From Dyella_A sp035685805 (lineage in GTDB: Bacteria > Pseudomonadota > Gammaproteobacteria > Xanthomonadales > Rhodanobacteraceae): 64,000 bases of DNA. The notes beneath the pieces are model-generated. The model worked only from the letters and a program-made list of their open reading frames with translations. It was not told the DNA's origin and did no database searches. Position numbers and translations under genes: made by a program. This document shows positions 9,875 through 20,667 of the stretch, piece after piece (the first letter of the stretch is position 1; the number at the start of each line of letters is the position of its first letter). The DNA is taken from the NCBI RefSeq assembly GCF_035685805.1, contig NZ_DASSAB010000034.1, forward strand, positions 1 to 64,000, written 5' to 3'.

Positions 9875-9905
9875 AAAAAACCCGCCGGCAAGGCGCGGGC
9901 GGGTT
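9875..9905 (-). terminator. Intrinsic terminator of the TonB-dependent receptor gene
   Basis: AACCCGCC / GGCGGGTT stem about 60 nt past the receptor stop. On the minus strand it runs into six T residues. Confidence 0.85.
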
Positions 9906-9965
9906 CGGGGAGGGAGGCATGCCGGCATGCCGTCAGGGCGTGCCGGTGGCCTCGCAAAAGGAAAT

Positions 9966-12632
9966 TTAGAAATCCGCGCGCACGCGAACGCCGTAGCTGC
10001 GGGCATCGTTGAGGAAGCGCACGTTGATGCCCGAGCCGACCAGCGCCTTCTGCGAGGCCTGCTTATCGAACAGGTTGGACACGTAGCCCTCGAAGCGCCA
10101 GATGCTGTCCTGCGGCGAATAGCCGAAGCCCAGGTTGACGGTGAAGTAGCCCTTCTGCTGGTCCGGGAAGCCTGCAGCCGCCGCAGGCTGCACGCTGCTC
10201 ACGGTGCCTTGCGTATCGGAAACGAACACCACCGGATCGAGGTTGAACTGGGTCAGGTAGTAGCGCGACCGGTAGCTCACCAGCGCCTGCCAGTCGAATG
10301 ATCCGCTGTTCATCTCCACGAACTGCTGCAGGCGGGCGGTAGCCCACAGCTTGGATGCGAGCGGCAACTGGTTGCCCTTCAGGTCAATCTGCGAAGTGAT
10401 GCCGCCGGCGTCGAAGTTCTGGCTGCGCGTGTCGGCGACGATGCCCTCGGTGATCTCGGTGTGCAGCAGCAGCGCGTTGAGATCGAGCATGAAACCGTGA
10501 TCGAAGCGCAGCGTGCTCTGCATCTCCGCGCCGTAGAGCTTGGACTTGCCCACGTTGCGATTGACCAGCGAGAAGCCTGACGCATTGCCGTTGATGTCGA
10601 TCGCGATGGTGGTGAGGTCCTGGAACACCTGGTTGGTGTAGTTGTAGAGGAACCCGGACACGTTGAAGGTGGCGAGCTTTCCGTTGAACTCGAACTCGTT
10701 CTTGGAGCCCACCTCGTAGGACACCAGCTTCTCCGGCTTGAAGGTGCTGGGCACCTTGTTGACGTCGAAGGTGTCGTTGAAGCCACCCGCCTTGTGACCG
10801 GTGCTGATGGTGCCGTAGAGCAGCTGGTTGTCACTCAGGTCGGTTTCGAAGCCGGCGCGGAAGTCGTTGTAATTGAAGCGCGAGCTGCCGCGTTGCACCG
10901 CCGGGATGGTGAGGTTGGCGAACGAGTGCGAACCATCGGCCGGACACGTCACCGCGCCACCATTGTTGGTGTCCGGACGATCCACGCAGGTGCCGTTGGG
11001 GCGGCTGCCGTCCGGGATGCCGGCCAGCTGCTGGATCAGCGTGTCGCGCGCGCCCGGCTGCAGCACACCCTCGATCAGGAACTGCGCCTGCTGCGCGGGC
11101 GTGGTGAGGTTGGAGACGTCGAAGTTGGGACGGTCCAGCAGCGCCGGCACGAACCCCTCGGTGCCGAGTCGGGTGGCGAAGCAGCAACCGAAACCCTCGC
11201 CGCCCAGCGTAAGCGCCCAGTTGCCGCCCAGACCCTGGCGCGCCTTGGTTTCGTGGGTACGCCGGGCGCCGAACTTCAGTCGGAAATGATCGGCCACCGG
11301 AAAGGTGAGATCGGCGAAGAACGCGTTGGAGCGGCCGGGCACCTTGGGCATGGTGAACTCGGTGCCGGAGTAGCAGCAGTAGCCCTTGTCCACCAGCGAG
11401 AAGTAGCCAACCTGCTGGTCTTCCTTGAAGTAGAAACCGCCGACGGTCCAGATCACGTCCGAATCTTCCGGCGAGGTCAGCAGCAGCTGGTGGGTGGTGG
11501 CCTTGGAGCGCGTCTGCCAGTAGGCGTTGGAGAACACGTCGTAGTCCTCACCGGCCGGGCTGACGTCGCGACCGGGCCACAGCACGCCGTCGGATGACGC
11601 GTTGCGCTGATAGAAATCCACCTTGCGATAGCTGCCGCTGTACTCCAGGTTGAACGCGTCGAACGTGTACGACACCTTCCCCTGCAAGCCCCAGATGTGG
11701 TTGTTCAGCGTGCCTTCGGGGCCGCGGTACACCACGTTGCGCATGTTGTAGTCACCGGGAAAATAGCCCGCCTGGGTGGCCGAGTAGATGTTGGCGCCGG
11801 GATAGCCGGTGCCGCCCTCGTGGCCGTAGTCACCCATCACGAAGATGGTGAGCCGGTCGGTCGGCTTGCTCAGGAACGACACGCGGCCGTCCACTTCCTT
11901 CTGGATGCCCGCGGGCTTGAGCCCCTGCTCGGCACCGGCGTTGTTGAAGCCGGTGTCCTTGCGCAGCGCGTAGCCGGAGAAACGCAGCGCAGAGTATTCG
12001 CCCAGCGGAATGTTGAACGCGCCCTCGGCGCCGTGCGAATCGCGATTGCCGGCGTCCAGCTGCAGATAGCCGCCGTATTTGCCGAGCTCCGGCTGCTTGG
12101 TGACGATGTTGAGCGTGCCGCCCAGCGCGTTGCGGCCGCGCAGGGTGCCCTGCGGCCCCTTGTTCACCTCGACCCGCTCCAGGTCGTAGAACATCAGGCC
12201 GAGGCCGCGCGGGCGCGGAATGTAGTTGCCGTTCAAGTGCGGCGCCACGCCCGGATCGCCCAGCTCGGTGTTGTTGGCCGAACCCACGCCACGGATGAAG
12301 ATCTCCGTGTTGCCCTCCTGGTTCGCCACGTTCATGCCCGGGATGGCGACCTGCAGGTCACGCACCGAGTTGATCGCCATGCCGCGCAGATCGGTGCTGT
12401 CCAGCGCCTGTGCCGTGCCGGCGTATTTCTGCAGGTTCTGCGCGCGCAGTTCCACCGTCACGGTGACCTGCTTGAGGTCGGTGGCCTTGGGTTTTTGCTC
12501 GGTCTTGGCCGGCGTCGTATCAGTGGCGCCGCCAGCGGGCGCTTCCTGGGCGAGCACCGGCCCCCAGATTCCTGCCAGCGCGAGCAGCGCGGTTGCCTTG
12601 CACAGCAAGGCGGTGTGTCTGCACAGATTCAT
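9966..12632 (-). CDS. TonB-dependent outer-membrane receptor (sugar locus)
   Basis: Outer-membrane active transporter driven by TonB-ExbBD. The 888-aa precursor has a signal peptide (about 1-31, ending VLAQ), a TonB-box-like LKQVTVTVELR near residue 58, a plug domain (DLRGMAINSVRDLQVAIPGM through RGPQGTLRGRNALGGTLNI) and a 22-strand barrel ending in an aromatic residue (RVRADF). Odd features are vicinal cysteine pairs in predicted loops (GFGCCFATR, GYCCYSGTE) plus two more cysteines in CVDRPDTNNGGAVTC. I chose the start with GGGGAGAGAAGG just upstream over a longer frame. It is the last gene of LacI-GH3-receptor on one strand, which points to oligosaccharide (beta-glucan type) uptake. The substrate is inferred from context only. 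Confidence 0.9.
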   Translation of the reverse strand: MNLCRHTALLCKATALLALAGIWGPVLAQEAPAGGATDTTPAKTEQKPKATDLKQVTVTVELRAQNLQKYAGTAQALDSTDLRGMAINSVRDLQVAIPGMNVANQEGNTEIFIRGVGSANNTELGDPGVAPHLNGNYIPRPRGLGLMFYDLERVEVNKGPQGTLRGRNALGGTLNIVTKQPELGKYGGYLQLDAGNRDSHGAEGAFNIPLGEYSALRFSGYALRKDTGFNNAGAEQGLKPAGIQKEVDGRVSFLSKPTDRLTIFVMGDYGHEGGTGYPGANIYSATQAGYFPGDYNMRNVVYRGPEGTLNNHIWGLQGKVSYTFDAFNLEYSGSYRKVDFYQRNASSDGVLWPGRDVSPAGEDYDVFSNAYWQTRSKATTHQLLLTSPEDSDVIWTVGGFYFKEDQQVGYFSLVDKGYCCYSGTEFTMPKVPGRSNAFFADLTFPVADHFRLKFGARRTHETKARQGLGGNWALTLGGEGFGCCFATRLGTEGFVPALLDRPNFDVSNLTTPAQQAQFLIEGVLQPGARDTLIQQLAGIPDGSRPNGTCVDRPDTNNGGAVTCPADGSHSFANLTIPAVQRGSSRFNYNDFRAGFETDLSDNQLLYGTISTGHKAGGFNDTFDVNKVPSTFKPEKLVSYEVGSKNEFEFNGKLATFNVSGFLYNYTNQVFQDLTTIAIDINGNASGFSLVNRNVGKSKLYGAEMQSTLRFDHGFMLDLNALLLHTEITEGIVADTRSQNFDAGGITSQIDLKGNQLPLASKLWATARLQQFVEMNSGSFDWQALVSYRSRYYLTQFNLDPVVFVSDTQGTVSSVQPAAAAGFPDQQKGYFTVNLGFGYSPQDSIWRFEGYVSNLFDKQASQKALVGSGINVRFLNDARSYGVRVRADF

Positions 12633-12827
12633 GCCTTCTCTCCCCAGAGCAAGCGATCGACGAACAGGGTCGACGCGCGATGGCAACGTCGACCGACGAC
12701 GCCGGAACCCAGCGGCTCCGGCATGGGCTCATCGCTTCGCGTTCTGGCATCCCCCGATGCAGCAGTGACACGGTGCGACGAGAAAAAACGTTCGGCTATT
12801 GGCCTGCCGGCTCCAGCACTATCGGGG

Positions 12828-15362
<2,535 letters not shown>

Positions 15363-15430
15363 GGGACCCCCTTGTTGGACTCATCGCCAGCGATCGCCTG
15401 GCGCCGAATGGGCCGAGTATTCGCAGTGCC

Positions 15431-15444
15431 TGACAGCGCTGTCA
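15431..15444. promoter_or_regulatory. Probable LacI-family operator
   Basis: TGACAGCGCTGTCA is a perfect 14-bp palindrome with the central CG typical of LacI-family operators. It lies 69-82 nt upstream of the GH3 start, between that gene and the LacI-family gene. I see no second copy ahead of the receptor gene, so the receptor probably depends on read-through from the GH3 gene. Confidence 0.72.
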
Positions 15445-15707
15445 AACCGCATTGCAGCAATCGGACCCTTCTCGGCCAGCCCCTGCGGCGGCTGGATGGT
15501 TGCGCTTTCAGGCTGGAACGGGTGTGAGCGCGTCCATGCGCGCCGGCCTGCCCCCGAAGCGGAACCGGGTTCCGGCCTCGTCAGGGCAGTGATGGCGCGC
15601 GCTCCCGAGCCGTTGCGCCACGGTCGAAAGCCGATTGACGCCTGCCTCGGGCACGCGCCTTGGCTACACGCGGCGCGCCTGCAGCTGCGTCATTTTTCCG
15701 CAGAGCC

Positions 15708-16712
15708 TCAGGCTACGGGTGCGGTCGACTCGCGCACCTGCAGCGCGAACGGCAACTGCACCATCTGCTCCTCGCCGCGGCCGCGCAGCGAGGCGAGCAA
15801 CTGCAGCGCGGCGATGCGGCCCATCTCCCGACTCGGCTGGCGGATGGTGGTCAGCGTGGGCCAGATCTGGCGCGAGATCGGGGTGTCGTCGAAGCCGCAG
15901 ACCGACACGTCGCGCGGCACCGCCAGCCCGTGTTCGCCCGCGGCCCAGATCACGCCGGCGGCCATGTCGTCGTTGGCGGCGAACACTGCCGTGGGCCGGT
16001 CCGCCAGCGAGAACAGCGCGCGCGCCGCGGCCACGCCGGAGCCAAACGAGAAATCCCCTTCCATCACCAGCGCCGGGTCGTATGGCAGCCCGGCAGCCGC
16101 CAATGCCTCGCGATAGCCGGCCAGTCGCCAGCCGCTGGCGCCATGGGCGGGGTGGCCGATGACATGGGCGATCCTGCGATGACCGAGCGACAGCAGGTGC
16201 CCCACCATCTCGCGCGCCGCGCGGGGCTCGTCGATGAACGCGCCGATCGCCGAGGCGTGCTGTACCGGTGAGACGCTGGCAAAAGGCACGCCGCGTTCGC
16301 GCAGATGCGCCAGCAGCACCGGATGCTCGGTGATCGGGGGCGTGAGCACGAAACCGTCCGGGCGATGGTGGGCGATCAGCGCGTCCACCCGCTGCACGAA
16401 GTCCGGCGCCTCGACCAGCAGCGGCCGCACCATCATCGAGTAATGGTGCTCATCGCAGGCGTCGAGTACGCCGGTCTGGATTTCGGTGAGGTAATTGGAC
16501 GAGGGGTTGTCGTACAGCGCCGCCACCAGGTACGAGCGGTTGCTCGCCAGGCTGCGCGCGGACAGGTGCGGGCGATAGTCCATCGCTGCCATTGCGGCCA
16601 GCACTTTCTCGCGCGTGGGCTCACGCACGTTTTCTTCGTTGTTGAGCACGCGCGAAACGGTCTTGGGCGAAACGCCCGCCGCTTTTGCCACGTCTTCTAG
16701 CCTTACCCGCAT
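15708..16712 (-). CDS. LacI-family transcriptional repressor
   Basis: 334 aa. Residues 1-55 form the LacI helix-turn-helix and hinge (VRLEDVAKAAGVSPKTVSRVLNN, then RPHLSARSLA). The rest is a periplasmic-binding-like sugar sensor with GFDDTPISRQIWPTLTTIRQP, the usual C-terminal family signature. It is encoded upstream of the GH3 and TonB-receptor genes on the same strand, so its likely inducer is a sugar made by that locus. The 345-nt gap to the GH3 gene has only the 14-bp palindrome as a recognisable feature. Confidence 0.92.
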   Translation of the reverse strand: MRVRLEDVAKAAGVSPKTVSRVLNNEENVREPTREKVLAAMAAMDYRPHLSARSLASNRSYLVAALYDNPSSNYLTEIQTGVLDACDEHHYSMMVRPLLVEAPDFVQRVDALIAHHRPDGFVLTPPITEHPVLLAHLRERGVPFASVSPVQHASAIGAFIDEPRAAREMVGHLLSLGHRRIAHVIGHPAHGASGWRLAGYREALAAAGLPYDPALVMEGDFSFGSGVAAARALFSLADRPTAVFAANDDMAAGVIWAAGEHGLAVPRDVSVCGFDDTPISRQIWPTLTTIRQPSREMGRIAALQLLASLRGRGEEQMVQLPFALQVRESTAPVA

Positions 16713-16798
16713 GTCCGGATCCCCGCCGCGGCAACCGCCGCGGCCGGACTATGCGTTCAAGCGCACACCCAGCACAAGCGCGGTGGCGCGAAAACGCC

Positions 16799-16822
16799 GA
16801 CGGCCGCCCGAGGGCGGCCGTC
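16799..16822 (-). terminator. Hairpin terminator downstream of ppiB
   Basis: 11-bp perfect stem GACGGCCGCCC / GGGCGGCCGTC, 27 nt past the ppiB stop. On the minus strand a GGCGTTTTC sequence follows, so the T-run is short (four). Confidence 0.65.
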
Positions 16823-16848
16823 GTGCAACACCGCGTGGCGCGAGGCGA

Positions 16849-17358
16849 TCAGCCGCGCGCGTCGAGGATGCCGTTCCACTCCTTCACGCGCTCGGCCTGC
16901 GCAGCCAGCAGCGCGTCGACGTCGCCCTCCACGATCACCTTCTCGATGGTGTCGCCCTGACGGATCGCGTCGACCACCTTCTGGTCGTCCGCGCTCATGA
17001 CTTCACCGAACACGCTGTGCTTGCCGTCCAGCCACGGCGTGGCGCCGTGGGTGATGAAGAACTGGCTGCCGTTGGTGCGCGGACCGGCATTGGCCATCGA
17101 CAGCACGCCGGGCTTGTCGTGACGCAGCGACGGGTTGAACTCGTCTTCGAACTTGTAGCCGGGGCCGCCGGTGCCGGTGCCCTGGGGGCAACCGCCCTGC
17201 ACCATAAAGTCGCTGATCACGCGGTGGAACGACAGGCCGTCGTAGTAGCCACGCTTGGCCAGGTTGACGAAGCTCGCCACCGTCACCGGCGCCTTGTCGT
17301 CGTGCAGGCGCAGGTGAATCGGGCCGCGATTGGTCTGGAAGGTAACGTTGATGGTCAT
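16849..17358 (-). CDS. ppiB: Cytoplasmic cyclophilin-type peptidyl-prolyl cis-trans isomerase
   Basis: Catalyses cis-trans isomerisation at proline peptide bonds during folding. The 169-aa protein has no signal peptide and the full cyclophilin core: FHRVISDFMVQGGCPQGTGTGGPGYKFEDE with the active-site Arg and Phe/Met, then MANAGPRTNGSQFFIT, and HSVFGEV. AAGGATTTTT precedes the ATG. It lies 99 nt downstream of the hydroxybutyrate-oligomer hydrolase on the same strand, but its housekeeping role suggests an independent promoter. Confidence 0.95.
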   Translation of the reverse strand: MTINVTFQTNRGPIHLRLHDDKAPVTVASFVNLAKRGYYDGLSFHRVISDFMVQGGCPQGTGTGGPGYKFEDEFNPSLRHDKPGVLSMANAGPRTNGSQFFITHGATPWLDGKHSVFGEVMSADDQKVVDAIRQGDTIEKVIVEGDVDALLAAQAERVKEWNGILDARG

Positions 17359-17457
17359 CGAAAAAATCCTTGGGACTCGTGGCGCGCTGCCGTGGCGGTC
17401 ACGGCGGCAAGGGCCGGCAAGGATAACGCAGCCACCCGCTGCGGCGCGTGCGCCCGC

Positions 17458-19299
17458 TCAGCGCAGGTCAAGCATGGACGCATCCAGTGCACCGGGGCCG
17501 CGCGGGTGTGGCGCCGGCACAGGTTGCGACGCAGGCCACGCCGCAGCCTGGAACAGGTGCGCCCACATCCGGTCGAGCGCCACATAGCCGTACGGCATCA
17601 GGGGGACGTGCACCGCGCCGAAGGCGGGCACGGCGAGAAACGCGTCGAAGTGCTGTGCATGCGGTACACGCCAGTAGATCGGTGTGCGTTCGTTGTCGCG
17701 CAGCCACGCCACGTACGGCTCGGAAGTGAACGCCGTGGGTAACAGGCCATCGCCGGCGCCGTGCAGCACCCACAGCGGCAGGTCCGCCCGCGGCAGTTTG
17801 CTCGCCGTTGCCGCCACGCTGGCATGCAGGGCGCGCGCGTCGACGCTGTCGCCGGTCCACAGCTGGCGCAGGCAGTCGAGGCCGGCCAGCGCCGGGTCGT
17901 CGCCGTGATCCATTCCTCCGCCCAGCGCGATGCCGTTGCCGGGCGGTATGCCGACGCCGTCCGCCCACCAAGCCGCGCGCGTCGCGGGATCGGCCGGTGC
18001 CGGCTGGTTGGCGTGATCGACGGTGAGATAGCGAAAGCCGCAGGGCATGTCGGTTGCGCCGCGTCGCAGGTAGGACGAGGCATAGCCGGCGGCGATCACC
18101 CGCCACAGGTCGAACGCAGTGGTGCTGGCCGCGGTGGCGAGCGCCTCGTCGGTCCAGCCGTGCGCGCGCAGGCGCTGGTAGGCGGCCTCCGCCTGCGCCG
18201 CGGTCGTGGCGCCAGCCAGCCGACCCTGCGCGTGCAGCGCGGCACAGCGCCCGGCGTAGGCCGGCGGCAGCGAGCCATCGGGCGCGCGTGCGAACGGCGC
18301 CGCCGCGAACCGCGGCGTGGCCAGTGCGCAAGGCAGCCAGATCGCGGCCTCGGTGGCGTAGTCGATCATCGGGCGACCGAGGCCGGGCACCAGTACATTG
18401 GGCTCCAGTGCCACCACGCCGGCGAACAGCCCCTGGTCGTCCAGCCCTGCCGCCTGCAGCACCGCACCCCCGCCATTGGACAGGCCAGTGGCGATGATCT
18501 TCGTGTTCTGCGCGGTGAACGGCGCCTGCGCGGGAAAGGCGCGATCGAGCATCGCCAGCCCGAACTGCGCCGCCTGGATCACATCGCGCCCCCAGTCCGC
18601 CTCCGGGTTGTCGCCCGAATGCATCTGCTTGATCGCCACGCCGGCATCGGCGGTGGCGGGCGGAGGCTCGAACTCCAGCATCGCCTCGCCCCGCCGGGCG
18701 CGCGTACCGTCCAATTGCACGCCGCTGTCGTCGGCGTAATCGAAGTAGCCGGCGCCCGTGCCCTTGTCGGTGTAGGCCACGGCGCAGCCCTTCGGCAGCC
18801 CCCAGGCACCGGCCAGCGAGATCGCTCCGTACACGCCGCGCGAGCCCGACGAGGGCGCCACCACCAGGCAGCGATGCTGCGCATCGAACGCGTCCGGCAC
18901 CTGCAGCAGCACGCGATGCGGCTGGCTCGCGCCCGGCACCCGCGCAAACGCCTGGAACTCGCGCCCGGGCACGCTCGGCACGGCGCCGTAGACGGTGCCG
19001 TAGCCACCCAGCGGACCGAGATCGGCAATGCCTTTCCAGTTGGTCTGGATCGCCCGCCGGCGCAACTCCGCCGGCGTCGGATGCAGCGGATCGGCGAACG
19101 GCGACGGTGCGCCCGCCAGCCCGCCCAGCCCGAGCCCCGCGCTGAGCAGATCGTCCTGGTCGCGGTGTTCGGTGACGCGCACGTCGCTGACGAGGAAATC
19201 GGGACGGGACATCGCCGGCTCCGCTCGGGATGGATGGGTGCTGCACGCCGGCAAGGCCAGCGCTAGCAGCGGCAGGACGCAGAGGGTGCGCAGGTTCAT
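17458..19299 (-). CDS. 3-hydroxybutyrate oligomer hydrolase family lipoprotein
   Basis: Cleaves D-3-hydroxybutyrate oligomers, the soluble products of PHB depolymerases, to monomers. The 613-aa sequence matches the 3HBOH family throughout, with VVAPSSGSRGVYGAI, YTDKGTGAGYFDY and the catalytic serine S274 in GLSNGGG. The N-terminus is a lipoprotein signal with lipobox LPAC (Cys near residue 19), placing it at a membrane surface; known family members are described as intracellular or secreted. The frame is open far upstream, but the lipoprotein signal fixes the start here. It is divergent from the response regulator, with a shared 20-bp motif in the 111-nt promoter gap. The family is rare, which makes the locus assignment strong. 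Confidence 0.85.
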   Translation of the reverse strand: MNLRTLCVLPLLALALPACSTHPSRAEPAMSRPDFLVSDVRVTEHRDQDDLLSAGLGLGGLAGAPSPFADPLHPTPAELRRRAIQTNWKGIADLGPLGGYGTVYGAVPSVPGREFQAFARVPGASQPHRVLLQVPDAFDAQHRCLVVAPSSGSRGVYGAISLAGAWGLPKGCAVAYTDKGTGAGYFDYADDSGVQLDGTRARRGEAMLEFEPPPATADAGVAIKQMHSGDNPEADWGRDVIQAAQFGLAMLDRAFPAQAPFTAQNTKIIATGLSNGGGAVLQAAGLDDQGLFAGVVALEPNVLVPGLGRPMIDYATEAAIWLPCALATPRFAAAPFARAPDGSLPPAYAGRCAALHAQGRLAGATTAAQAEAAYQRLRAHGWTDEALATAASTTAFDLWRVIAAGYASSYLRRGATDMPCGFRYLTVDHANQPAPADPATRAAWWADGVGIPPGNGIALGGGMDHGDDPALAGLDCLRQLWTGDSVDARALHASVAATASKLPRADLPLWVLHGAGDGLLPTAFTSEPYVAWLRDNERTPIYWRVPHAQHFDAFLAVPAFGAVHVPLMPYGYVALDRMWAHLFQAAAWPASQPVPAPHPRGPGALDASMLDLR

Positions 19300-19335
19300 C
19301 CATGCACGATAGCAAGCGCGTTCCGCGCGGCCATC

Positions 19336-19355
19336 GTACGAAAGTCCATATCTGA
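19336..19355. promoter_or_regulatory. Shared 20-bp motif, copy 1
   Basis: GTACGAAAGTCCATATCTGA lies between the divergent 3HB-oligomer hydrolase and response regulator genes. It matches 15 of 20 positions of a sequence between the second TonB receptor and the GntP permease (27989-28008, minus strand). It is a candidate binding site for the locus response regulator. Confidence 0.6.
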
Positions 19356-19410
19356 CATGTCGCGCGTGCACCTGCTCGACGTGATCGCCGCCGCCGGTTA
19401 ATTTCGTCCG

Positions 19411-20088
19411 ATGCCCCGCCTGCTGATCGCCGACGACCACCCGCTGTTTCGCGCCGCCCTGCACCAGGCGGCGGCGGCTAGCGTGGCCGACTGCACTGTA
19501 CTCGAGGCCGTCGACCTGCACGATGCACTGGAGCAACTGCGCAGCGATCCCGACGTCGACCTGGTGCTGCTGGACCTGCACATGCCCGGCAGCCAGGGGC
19601 TGTCCGGCCTCGCCGCGTTGCGTGGCCAGCATCCGGGGGTGGCGGTTCTGGTGGTATCCGCCCACGACGAGCCGCGCGTGGTCCGCCGCGTGCTCGACCA
19701 CGGCGCGTCCGGCTTCATCCCCAAGAGCGCCAGTCCCGCGGAAATCGGCAACGCGATCCGGGCCGTGCTCGACTGCCGCCAGTGGCTACCCGCCGCGCTC
19801 GCCGCCGCGGTCGCCGCGTTGCCCGCCGATCCGGCCGACGCCGATCTGGCCGCCCGCCTCGCCCGGCTCACCGAGCAGCAGTACCGCGTGCTGGTGCTGC
19901 TCGCCGATGGCCTGCTCAACAAGCAGATCGCCGATCGCCTCGCGATTCAGGAGCGCACGGTGAAGGCGCACGTCACCGCCATCTTCGAAAAGCTCGGCGT
20001 GCGCAATCGCACCCAGGCCAGCGGCGTGCTGAAGACGCTGGAACTGGGCGAGCCCGCGCGGGCAGCCGTCTCCCCCGAGTTCCCCTGA
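19411..20088 (+). CDS. LuxR-type response regulator (AgmR/CrbR-like)
   Basis: Two-component transcription factor of the NarL/FixJ group, 225 aa. The receiver domain (1-120) has acidic pair D8-D9, phospho-acceptor D55 in VLLDLHMPG, and the conserved Lys in GFIPKSAS. The GerE-type helix-turn-helix (about 150-210) reads LTEQQYRVLVLLADGLLNKQIADRL, then VKAHVTAIFEKLGVRNRTQA. Its probable partner is the symporter-kinase encoded at 20668-24021, as in CrbS-CrbR systems that control acetate/acyl-CoA metabolism in Vibrio and Pseudomonas. The pairing here is inferred from locus context, because a small EF-hand gene lies between them on the opposite strand. The gene shares a motif-bearing promoter region with the oligomer hydrolase. 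Confidence 0.9.
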   Translation: MPRLLIADDHPLFRAALHQAAAASVADCTVLEAVDLHDALEQLRSDPDVDLVLLDLHMPGSQGLSGLAALRGQHPGVAVLVVSAHDEPRVVRRVLDHGASGFIPKSASPAEIGNAIRAVLDCRQWLPAALAAAVAALPADPADADLAARLARLTEQQYRVLVLLADGLLNKQIADRLAIQERTVKAHVTAIFEKLGVRNRTQASGVLKTLELGEPARAAVSPEFP

Positions 20089-20092
20089 AACG

Positions 20093-20120
20093 CATCGAGG
20101 CCGCAGAAGCGGCCTCGATG
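20093..20120. terminator. Strong hairpin between convergent genes
   Basis: Perfect 12-bp stem CATCGAGGCCGC / GCGGCCTCGATG with AGAA loop, 5 nt past the response-regulator stop. No T-run follows, so factor-independent termination is uncertain. Confidence 0.5.
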
Positions 20121-20147
20121 AGTCAGCTTCAGCCTGAAGCCTATCGC

Positions 20148-20537
20148 TCAGCTGTCGCCGAAATAGATCTGCGTCCGCGGCGTATATCGCTCCACGGGCA
20201 TGGGCGGTGCACCGCGACCGAAGCCACGGATCGGATCATCACTGCTTAGGCGCTCACCACGGACATCGATTACGAACACACGAAAATCCGCCAGTGTCAG
20301 CCGCTGATCGCCGTTATCGTCGTAGCGGGCGAAGCGTGCCTTCAGCAACTGCATTGAATCCGGCACCTCCGAACGCGCCCACACCCCGTCATGGTTGCGG
20401 TCGGCGGCACGGAACTGTGCCACTTCGGCAGGCGGCGGGGGCGTGATGACGGCAGCTGCATCGTTCGCTGAAGCCGACCCGGCCATCAAGGTGCAGGCCA
20501 CTGCACCTGCACCCAAGAGCATCTTCAAGGTTTTCAT
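20148..20537 (-). CDS. Small secreted EF-hand protein
   Basis: 129-aa exported protein with a signal peptide (about 1-24, MKTLKMLLGAGAVACTLMAG, ending ASA). It has two EF-hand Ca2+ loops: DRNHDGVWARSE (DxNxDG and a closing Glu) and DDNGDQRLTLAD. Paired EF-hands in small periplasmic proteins are common in Xanthomonadales, with unknown roles; calcium binding is well supported by the loop residues. The start is set by an AAGGAG 8 nt upstream. It sits between the response regulator and the sensor kinase of the hydroxybutyrate locus, convergent with the former. Whether it belongs to that locus functionally is unclear. Confidence 0.82.
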   Translation of the reverse strand: MKTLKMLLGAGAVACTLMAGSASANDAAAVITPPPPAEVAQFRAADRNHDGVWARSEVPDSMQLLKARFARYDDNGDQRLTLADFRVFVIDVRGERLSSDDPIRGFGRGAPPMPVERYTPRTQIYFGDS

Positions 20538-20667
20538 GGCTATCTCCTTGTCCGGAAAACATCGTCGATGGCCCAAACCACCGGCGGCTCAAACGCCGAC
20601 ATCAATATGGAGGCGCTTGGCGGTGCCAGCACCGCACACCTTTGTGTACTCCCGAACAGGCGGCGGG

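Noticed and set aside
9542..10301. Plus-strand frames in the gap before the TonB receptor
   Set aside because: Pro/Arg-rich, no ribosome site, and they run through the receptor terminator and antisense to its 3' end.
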